From assembly GCA_949516455.1 (NCBI GenBank), contig CATILC010000201.1, forward strand, positions 1 through 5,628: a stretch of DNA of 5,628 nt, given 5' to 3'. This document shows, in pieces, positions 1 through 4,918 of this stretch. Every line of letters starts with the position of its first letter. The first letter of the stretch is position 1. The notes beneath the pieces are model-generated. The model saw only the letters and a program-made list of their open reading frames with translations. It did not search any database and was not told where the DNA came from. This DNA comes from Flavobacteriia bacterium. Its GTDB lineage: Bacteria > Bacteroidota > Bacteroidia > Flavobacteriales > Schleiferiaceae. A program made the translations under genes and the position numbers.

Positions 1-276
1 CGCTTTGAATTTGTGGAGCGATTGATCGAAGAAGGCTGCACGCCGAATGGTACAAACCGAAATTGGCGCTCCTACGGGGAACATATTCAAGGGGCGGACG
101 ACTTCGGACTGAAGCTGATCGCCGATCCGCAAACGAGCGGTGGTCTTCTGATCGCCTGCGCATCCTCATCTCAGGCAGAGGTTCAGGATGTCTTAAGGGC
201 CCACGGCCTCTGCACAGAACCCATAGGTGAACTCAAAGCAGACGAAACAGAGGAGCCGGGTATTCTGGTTCAGTGA
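1..276 (+). CDS. selD: Selenide, water dikinase (selenophosphate synthetase), C-terminal fragment
   Basis: This is the 3' end of a gene that enters from the left edge; the reading frame is open from base 1, so the GTG at 13 is an internal valine codon and not a start. The 91 visible residues carry the family's C-terminal signature DPQTSGGLL (fragment residues 42-50), followed by the alternating hydrophobic and charged stretch that closes the AIRS-type C-terminal domain. SelD makes selenophosphate from selenide and ATP in the cytoplasm. That product is the selenium donor for selenocysteine and for 2-selenouridine in tRNA. The full protein is usually about 340 residues, so roughly three quarters lies outside the window, including the N-terminal glycine-rich loop with the catalytic Cys or Sec. 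Whether this organism uses selenocysteine therefore cannot be judged here. The stop codon overlaps the end of the opposing lipoprotein gene. Confidence 0.93.
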   Translation, partial: RFEFVERLIEEGCTPNGTNRNWRSYGEHIQGADDFGLKLIADPQTSGGLLIACASSSQAEVQDVLRAHGLCTEPIGELKADETEEPGILVQ

Positions 277-758
277 GTGATCTGAATGCGTCCGGTCCAT
301 GCGTCATGAACGAATGGCCTGCCGTCATAGCGACCAAATATCTTGGCCCGGATGGAGCCGGTGCCGCTCCACAGCAATCCTTTTCCTAATGCACCATATG
401 TCCAGATCCCGTCTCGCTTTTCAGAAGGAGCTGAAAAACGGACGCGCCAGGTCGCATTCATGGGCCGCTGGGAGTCCACATGCACTGAATCCAGAGACAA
501 TGGAGTCAGATCAAGGCCTTCTGAAATAACATCCAAAGAGAGTTGGATCGAGCGGTCTTTGAACGGCCCGGGCATCATGTTCTTCCAGACGGTCAATTGA
601 AACCGCAAACTGTCCGCTCCTTGTCTGATCCCAGTATGGGTAACGATCAATGGGTGATCTGGCTTTTGAAGAACAGAGCAGGAAAACAGCCCTGTAAAAA
701 GGACGGCCAAAATTAGACCAGGCCGGAGCTGTGAAGTGGAAAGTGGAAAGCGCAACAT
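270..758 (-). CDS. Small putative lipoprotein of unknown function
   Basis: I do not recognise this 162-residue protein. The N-terminus has arginines at 3 and 12, a hydrophobic core at about residues 14-25 and a lipobox-like LFSC ending at Cys27. This fits a lipoprotein processed by signal peptidase II. No acidic cluster follows the cysteine, so the Bacteroidota surface-export signal is not evident and a periplasm-facing anchor is more likely (inference). The rest, about 135 residues, alternates polar and hydrophobic positions with many serine, threonine, tryptophan and glycine residues. That suggests a single beta-rich domain. The gene is convergent with selD and overlaps its last 7 bases, leaving no room for a separate terminator. 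It is divergent from the T9SS gene at 865. The overlapping plus-strand frames lack any recognisable domain, which supports the minus strand as coding. The ATG at 756-758 is chosen because it gives an intact signal peptide. Confidence 0.75.
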   Translation of the reverse strand: MLRFPLSTSQLRPGLILAVLFTGLFSCSVLQKPDHPLIVTHTGIRQGADSLRFQLTVWKNMMPGPFKDRSIQLSLDVISEGLDLTPLSLDSVHVDSQRPMNATWRVRFSAPSEKRDGIWTYGALGKGLLWSGTGSIRAKIFGRYDGRPFVHDAWTGRIQITH

Positions 759-780
759 AGATGCCCAGCGAGCTTAAACA

Positions 781-788
781 CGAAGATA
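781..788 (-). promoter_or_regulatory. Possible -7 element for the lipoprotein gene
   Basis: Read on the minus strand this is TATCTTCG, five of six fixed positions of TAnnTTTG. It lies 22 bases before the lipoprotein ATG, which would leave a leader of roughly 15 bases. The upstream -33 candidate is only a TTC at 805-807. The inverted repeat at 789-814 directly abuts it, so a protein bound there would block this promoter (inference). Confidence 0.18.
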
Positions 789-814
789 GCGCATCAGGAT
801 CTGTGAAGATGCGC
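789..814. repeat. 7-bp inverted repeat in the divergent promoter region, possible operator
   Basis: GCGCATC at 789-795 is repeated as its exact reverse complement GATGCGC at 808-814, with a 12-base spacer. The arm centres are 19 bases apart, close to two helical turns, which would suit a dimeric DNA-binding protein. A perfect 7-bp pair at this spacing could also arise by chance in a region this size, and no regulator gene is in the window. Confidence 0.25.
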
Positions 815-851
815 AGCCTCGGACAGGGCTTTTCCCAGCTGAATATTGTCT

Positions 852-859
852 TACTTTAG
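852..859 (+). promoter_or_regulatory. Possible -7 element for the T9SS cargo gene
   Basis: TACTTTAG matches the Bacteroidota -7 consensus TAnnTTTG at five of six fixed positions. A TTTC at 831-834, 17 bases upstream, could serve as a weak -33 element. If used, transcription would begin at about the ATG at 865, giving a leaderless or nearly leaderless message. Both elements are imperfect, so this is a tentative call. Confidence 0.2.
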
Positions 860-864
860 AGCCT

Positions 865-2997
865 ATGACCTCTTCCGTATATCGCTTCTTTCTTTTGGGA
901 TCATTGAGCCTGACACTGAACGTGCACAGCCTTTGGGGGCAATCCGCACGATCAAGGCATTTTCGCTCCGAGCCGGTACAAAAGGTCACTGAACATGTCG
1001 TGCCCCAAGACTACGTGGAAACGCAACTGCAAGGCATTGAAGCACCTCGTCCAGATGGAGAATCGGTACGCGCGCACCTCATGCGTTTGCGAGCGGAGCA
1101 AAAGAAGCGGACACCGCCACAGCAAGGATTCTCTGCCCCGAACAAAACAGCGATGGACAGTTTGAACATCAGCAACGGAAAATACCTCTTTCGGACCTTG
1201 CCGAACGGGATCGAGATCCCGCTTTTTGGTGGTGTACCCAACGACAATAGTCTGGCTGTGAGCGATGGCGGCATCCTCCTACTCGCATTCAATTCCCACA
1301 TCGCCGGATATGATCTGAATACAGGCGAGGATCTCTTCGATCTCGGAAAGTATCCGCTCGGGCTCATCGGTCAGGCATTTAACGGGCCCAGTAATCACTT
1401 TTACGATCCGAAAGTCGCTTACGATCCCCAGAGGGATCGGTTCGTCCTTGCTTTTCTGAGGGGAAATACGCCCAGTGGATCGGGAGTGATGCTGGCATTC
1501 AGCCAGACCAATGACCCAAGGGACGGTTGGAATGTCTACGTACTGCCCGGGAATCCTCTGAACAACGACCGTTGGACGGATTTCCCCACCATTGCCATCA
1601 CAGAGGGTGAACTCATATTCACCGCCAATTTCATCATCCCCGGACAGCCCTGGCAAACGGGTTTCGACGGCAGCCTCATCTGGCAGGTAGGTATCGATGC
1701 TGGATATGCTGGTGACAGCACACTGGATGCCAGACTTTGGTACGACATCAAACACAACGGACGGTTCACCCGGAATGTGCATGCTGTTCAGCACGGCGGT
1801 CATCCCGACCGCAAAGACCTCTTCCTGCTCTCCAACCGCAACTTCAGTTTGCAGAACGACACCATTTTCCTTTTGCACCTCACCGGAGAACGCAACGATG
1901 CGGATACCCGATTGGATGTTCAGGCCCTGATCAGTGATACGCCGTACGGAGTCCCGCCTTTTGGACGGCAATCTGATACCGATACAAGCGATGCAGGCAG
2001 CGGATTCGATACCAATGACGGTCGTGTCCTTGGGGGATTCTTCGTGAACGACCACCTTCAGTTCGTCAGCAACACCATCGATCCACAATCAGGACGCTCT
2101 GCGATCTATCACGGACTGATCGAAGACCCATATGGTTTGCCATCTGTGACGGGCCAGATCATTGGTCACGAACGCTTGGACTTTGGTTATCCCAATGTGG
2201 CCTGGACAGGAAGTGAGGCATGCGAAAGGCAGTCGATGATCGCCTTCAACCACAGTTCACCGTTGGATGCGGCCGGCTGCTCGGCCCTATTCTATTCAGA
2301 TCTTGGAGTCTATTCCCCGATAAGCTACATCACCCGGGGCGAAGCTCATGTGGACAGGTTGTCGGGAGGCTACGAACGCTGGGGCGACTATTTCGGTCTG
2401 CAACGGGTGTACAACAAGCCCGGAGAAGTTTGGGCATCAGGATATTACGGACATTCCAGCGAAGACAATGGCATCTATTCCGCGCAGATCTTTTCGCCGG
2501 ATACGCTGCATTTGGACTGGCGCATCACGAATACGGGTGGAAACGCCAACTGTGAAGCAAGTGTTGAGATCGAGGCCATCAACGGAACCGACCCCATCAC
2601 CTATGCCTTCAACGGCGGGCCGGCGGGCAGCTCCAACCGATCGACGGGCCACTGCCCTGGAGACACCATCCTTGTTGAAATGACGGACGGAAGCCTGTGC
2701 ACACGCATTGAGAAGATCGTCATCCCATTGGGAAACCCCGGACTGACGAGCAGGGCCTATCCGATCCCTGCCGACGATCTGCTTATCTCACGTCTTCTCC
2801 TGCCTGCTTCGGGTACAGTGAATGTGCAACTGAGCGATCTCAACGGACGCGAACTCATCCTGATCAGCGAACGCTATGCATCCGCAGGTGCCCATGAACT
2901 CCAAATGAACGTGGCTCATCTTTCGGCAGGAACCTATTTCCTCAAAGTATTTCTGAACAACAAGGAATTGAGCACCGACAAAGTGCTGATCAACTAG
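865..2997 (+). CDS. Secreted protein with beta-propeller-like region, SprB-like module and T9SS sorting tail
   Basis: This 710-residue exported protein starts with a signal peptide (hydrophobic core about residues 8-18, likely cleaved after Gly25). Residues about 100-540 resemble large secreted proteins of unknown function with a BNR/propeller-like arrangement. Landmarks are a D-P-x-V motif at 181-184, RWTDFP at 236-241, an Asp-rich loop at 371-385 and RWGDY at 505-509. Cys453 and Cys472 could form a disulfide. Residues about 563-616 look like one SprB-type module: Cys563, a T-D-P-I-T-Y-A-F segment, Cys597 and Cys612. Residues about 632-710 form a type A T9SS tail, recognisable from YPIPADD, the LSDLNGRE turn, LSAGTYFLKV and the final KVLIN. 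The protein should cross the inner membrane by Sec and the outer membrane by T9SS, then be attached to the surface or released. No catalytic residues are identifiable, so an enzyme function is not claimed. The ATG at 865 keeps the signal peptide intact. Confidence 0.9.
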   Translation: MTSSVYRFFLLGSLSLTLNVHSLWGQSARSRHFRSEPVQKVTEHVVPQDYVETQLQGIEAPRPDGESVRAHLMRLRAEQKKRTPPQQGFSAPNKTAMDSLNISNGKYLFRTLPNGIEIPLFGGVPNDNSLAVSDGGILLLAFNSHIAGYDLNTGEDLFDLGKYPLGLIGQAFNGPSNHFYDPKVAYDPQRDRFVLAFLRGNTPSGSGVMLAFSQTNDPRDGWNVYVLPGNPLNNDRWTDFPTIAITEGELIFTANFIIPGQPWQTGFDGSLIWQVGIDAGYAGDSTLDARLWYDIKHNGRFTRNVHAVQHGGHPDRKDLFLLSNRNFSLQNDTIFLLHLTGERNDADTRLDVQALISDTPYGVPPFGRQSDTDTSDAGSGFDTNDGRVLGGFFVNDHLQFVSNTIDPQSGRSAIYHGLIEDPYGLPSVTGQIIGHERLDFGYPNVAWTGSEACERQSMIAFNHSSPLDAAGCSALFYSDLGVYSPISYITRGEAHVDRLSGGYERWGDYFGLQRVYNKPGEVWASGYYGHSSEDNGIYSAQIFSPDTLHLDWRITNTGGNANCEASVEIEAINGTDPITYAFNGGPAGSSNRSTGHCPGDTILVEMTDGSLCTRIEKIVIPLGNPGLTSRAYPIPADDLLISRLLLPASGTVNVQLSDLNGRELILISERYASAGAHELQMNVAHLSAGTYFLKVFLNNKELSTDKVLIN
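1206..1221 (+). repeat. Near-perfect palindrome followed by a T run inside the T9SS gene
   Basis: CGGGATC (1206-1212) and GATCCCG (1215-1221) can form a 6-bp GC-rich stem with a CGAG tetraloop. C and five T follow at 1222-1227. The shape resembles a short intrinsic terminator, but it sits in frame at codons 114-121 of a long intact gene. It is most likely a coincidence of codon choice; early termination is only a possibility. Confidence 0.2.
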
Positions 2998-3002
2998 CGT
3001 TT

Positions 3003-3944
3003 ATGATCCCAGTCCTATCCCTGAAAGAGTTCTACGGAACAGGCAAGAATGCCTTTGTAGATGAACTCGGAACGACCTATCAGCGAATCGGTTTTGTGGC
3101 CATCCGCGACCACGGTTTCCCCACAGAACTCGCAGCTCAACTACACGCCGCAGTTGCGGAATTCTTCGCCCTGCCCGCTGAGGTAAAGTTGCGTTACCAC
3201 AGGGCGGACCTCTTCGGCCAAAGGGGGTATACGAGCTATGGCAAGGAACATGCGAAAAACAGTACGGCGGGCGACCTCAAGGAATTCTGGCAACAAGGAC
3301 CCGAACTGTCTGCCAAAGAGCTTTCATCGCTGGGCTACCCAGCAAACCTTCACGTAGCTGAGGTACCAACACTTTTTGAATGCAGCCAAAAAGCACACGA
3401 GGAACTCCTCCGGATCGGACGGGAAATGCTGTCGGCCATCGCCCTCTTTTTGGGTTTGGAACCGTCCTATTTCGACCCATTCGTACTGAAGGGAAACAGC
3501 ATCCTGCGTCCTATTCATTATCCTCCGATATCGGGTTCTGTCGGCGACGCGGTGCGCAGCGCTGAACACGAAGACATCAACTTGATCACCTTGCTGATGG
3601 GGGCTTCATCCGCTGGGCTTCAGGTCAAAGACAGAAAGGGCAATTGGATCGACGTGGCTGCCGAGCATGATGAATTGGTGATCAATGTAGGCGATATGCT
3701 GCAACGGCTCACTTCCAATAAACTCAGAAGCACCACGCACCGCGTGGTGAATACGGCAGAAGCCTACGAGGGCGTTTCCCGTTTTTCGATTCCATTTTTC
3801 CTCCATCCTGTTTCCTCCATGCCGCTCAACGCATTGCGGGAATGTCTGGAAGAAGGCCAACCACCCGCCTACCCGGACATCAACGCGGGAGACTATCTGG
3901 ACCAGCGACTTGTGGAGATCGGACTGAAACCTGCGCGATCCTGA
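3003..3944 (+). CDS. Isopenicillin N synthase family Fe(II) oxygenase (2OG-Fe(II) type)
   Basis: This cytoplasmic protein of 313 residues has no signal peptide. The N-terminal DIOX_N-type domain (about residues 1-110) begins with the typical I-P-V-L-S-L strand and contains GFVAIRDHG (residues 30-38). The C-terminal jelly-roll has the full metal triad His189-x-Asp191 and His246, followed by Arg260-Phe-Ser262. That Arg-x-Ser pair binds the 2-oxoglutarate carboxylate in most family members and the substrate carboxylate in isopenicillin N synthase itself. The protein should therefore be an active non-haem iron oxygenase. The family spans many reactions, and neither the substrate nor 2-oxoglutarate dependence can be read from the sequence. 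No peptide synthetase or other antibiotic gene is visible nearby, so beta-lactam synthesis should not be inferred. It starts 5 bases after the T9SS gene, implying co-transcription. The start at 3003 gives the usual family N-terminus. Confidence 0.9.
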   Translation: MIPVLSLKEFYGTGKNAFVDELGTTYQRIGFVAIRDHGFPTELAAQLHAAVAEFFALPAEVKLRYHRADLFGQRGYTSYGKEHAKNSTAGDLKEFWQQGPELSAKELSSLGYPANLHVAEVPTLFECSQKAHEELLRIGREMLSAIALFLGLEPSYFDPFVLKGNSILRPIHYPPISGSVGDAVRSAEHEDINLITLLMGASSAGLQVKDRKGNWIDVAAEHDELVINVGDMLQRLTSNKLRSTTHRVVNTAEAYEGVSRFSIPFFLHPVSSMPLNALRECLEEGQPPAYPDINAGDYLDQRLVEIGLKPARS

Positions 3945-3981
3945 ATCCCAGGCTTCAAACAGATCGAAGAAAACGCGGAGC

Positions 3982-4443
3982 ATGAGCAAAAAGGAGAAGC
4001 GGAAAGAGATCCGAATTGCAAACCGAAAGGCGCGCTTTGAATACGAGATCCTTGAACGCTATCTGGCCGGGATCGCATTGATGGGTACGGAGATCAAGTC
4101 TTTGCGCGATGGAAAAGCCAATATCGCAGAGAGCTATGGATATGTGGAAGGAGGTGAACTCTTTGTGCGCAATATGAACATTCAGGAATACAGCCACGGA
4201 AACATCAACAACCACGATCCGCTGCGTGTCCGCAAGCTCCTGCTCCAGAGAAGAGAATTGAACAAGATCGAGAAGAGCGTGAAGGATACCGGCATCACCC
4301 TTGTGCCTTTGCTGCTTTTCATCAATGAACGGGGGCTGGCGAAAGTGGAGATCGGGGTTTGCCGGGGCAAGAAGATGCACGACAAAAGACATCAGCTGAA
4401 AGAGAAGTCCCTGAAGCGCGAAATGGACCGGGCCAAACGATGA
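3982..4443 (+). CDS. smpB: SsrA-binding protein SmpB
   Basis: SmpB binds tmRNA and delivers it to ribosomes stalled without a stop codon, so that the nascent peptide is tagged for degradation and the ribosome is released. The 153 residues match the usual family length. Recognisable blocks are NRKARFEYEI near the N-terminus, AGIALMGTEIKSLRDGKAN (the core of the OB-like barrel), HDPLRVRKLLL, and LVPLLLF followed by VEIGVCRGKK. The GKK-x-x-DKR signature is at residues 129-136. After it comes the basic tail, rich in Lys and Arg, that folds in the decoding centre and mRNA channel. The protein appears complete and intact. It starts 37 bases after the oxygenase gene; the GCGGAGC just before the ATG is a weak purine-rich site. 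No tmRNA gene (ssrA) is present in this window. Confidence 0.97.
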   Translation: MSKKEKRKEIRIANRKARFEYEILERYLAGIALMGTEIKSLRDGKANIAESYGYVEGGELFVRNMNIQEYSHGNINNHDPLRVRKLLLQRRELNKIEKSVKDTGITLVPLLLFINERGLAKVEIGVCRGKKMHDKRHQLKEKSLKREMDRAKR

Positions 4444-4471
4444 GAAAACAGTTCCTTTTGAACACATTGAA

Positions 4472-4918
4472 ATGAAGATCCTCATGGTCTGTTTGGGCAA
4501 CATTTGCCGTTCGCCGATGGCTGAAGGCGTCATGCGCGAGCTTCTTGAAGGAAGTGCCCATGAAGTCGACTCAGCGGGGACATCTTCCTTTCATGCAGGA
4601 GAACGACCAGATGACCGCATGCTCCGCACAGCCAAGAAATACGGTGTCTCAATGAATGGGATCCGCTCCCGCGGCTTTAAAGTGGAGGACTTCGATCGAT
4701 TCGACCGGATCTATGTGATGGACCGAAGCAATCTGCAAAATGTATTGCTGCTCGCGCGCAGCGAGCAGGATCGTGCCAAGGTGGAACTCTTGCTCAACGC
4801 ATCGCATCCTGGAGAGGACCGGGAAGTTCCCGATCCTTATTACGGCGGAGAGAAGGGGTTCGATCAGGTCTACCTCATGATCCTGGAGGCCTGCCAAAAG
4901 ATCAAAGACGGACTCTGA
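4472..4918 (+). CDS. Low-molecular-weight protein-tyrosine phosphatase
   Basis: This cytoplasmic phosphatase has 148 residues, the normal family length. The P-loop VCLGNICRSP gives the nucleophile Cys7 and the phosphate-binding Arg13 (C-x5-R-S). Cys12 is in the position where some family members form a protective disulfide with the nucleophile. The general acid is Asp121 in DPYYGG. Ile11 in the P-loop and the Tyr pair after Asp-Pro are typical of tyrosine phosphatases. Arginine phosphatases of the YwlE type usually have Thr at the P-loop position, so that activity is less likely. The target is unknown; in other bacteria such enzymes often act on tyrosine kinases that control polysaccharide export, but no such gene is visible here. 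It follows smpB by 28 bases. Its stop codon overlaps the next start by one base (TGATG), which suggests translational coupling to the methylase. Confidence 0.95.
   Translation: MKILMVCLGNICRSPMAEGVMRELLEGSAHEVDSAGTSSFHAGERPDDRMLRTAKKYGVSMNGIRSRGFKVEDFDRFDRIYVMDRSNLQNVLLLARSEQDRAKVELLLNASHPGEDREVPDPYYGGEKGFDQVYLMILEACQKIKDGL
4748..4768 (+). repeat. Strong 8-bp stem-loop inside the phosphatase gene
   Basis: CTGCTCGC (4748-4755) pairs perfectly with GCGAGCAG (4761-4768) around the five-base loop GCGCA. The stem has six G-C pairs out of eight. No T run follows, so it is not an intrinsic terminator. It encodes part of an Leu-Leu-Ala-Arg-Ser-Glu-Gln stretch in a region that need not be strongly conserved. 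Any effect on message stability or on expression of the downstream methylase is speculative. Confidence 0.3.

Larger units (their letters stand above)
759..864. promoter_or_regulatory. Divergent intergenic region with promoters expected for both neighbours
   Basis: These 106 bases separate the starts of the minus-strand lipoprotein gene and the plus-strand T9SS cargo gene, so both must be transcribed from here or from further inside the opposite gene. No convincing full Bacteroidota promoter (TTG, then about 19 bases, then TAnnTTTG) is present on either strand. One-mismatch -7-like octamers occur at 852-859 (plus) and 781-788 (minus), and an inverted repeat occurs at 789-814. The role as a promoter region rests on gene orientation rather than on motif strength. 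Confidence 0.55.

Noticed and set aside
299..600. Plus-strand open frames opposite the lipoprotein gene
   Set aside because: Their translations have no recognisable domain or signal peptide, while the minus-strand frame has a coherent signal peptide and lipobox.
1279..2088. A 269-codon minus-strand open frame inside the T9SS gene
   Set aside because: It lies wholly opposite a well-supported coding region, shows no known motif, and its length is explained by codon bias on the other strand.
2948..2955. TATTTCTG near the end of the T9SS gene as a promoter for the oxygenase
   Set aside because: There is one mismatch in the -7 box and only a poor -33 candidate at long spacing inside coding sequence.
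3003..3944. Reading the oxygenase as part of a beta-lactam biosynthesis cluster
   Set aside because: Family membership alone does not imply this reaction, and no peptide synthetase, epimerase or related gene is present in the window.
4453..4460. TCCTTTTG before the phosphatase gene as an internal promoter -7 box
   Set aside because: It matches five of six fixed consensus positions but no TTG-type -33 element lies at a suitable distance, and the 28-base gap fits simple operon spacing.
3955..4533. A 192-codon minus-strand frame across smpB and the start of the phosphatase gene
   Set aside because: It is antisense to strongly conserved SmpB and phosphatase P-loop sequence and has no family resemblance of its own.
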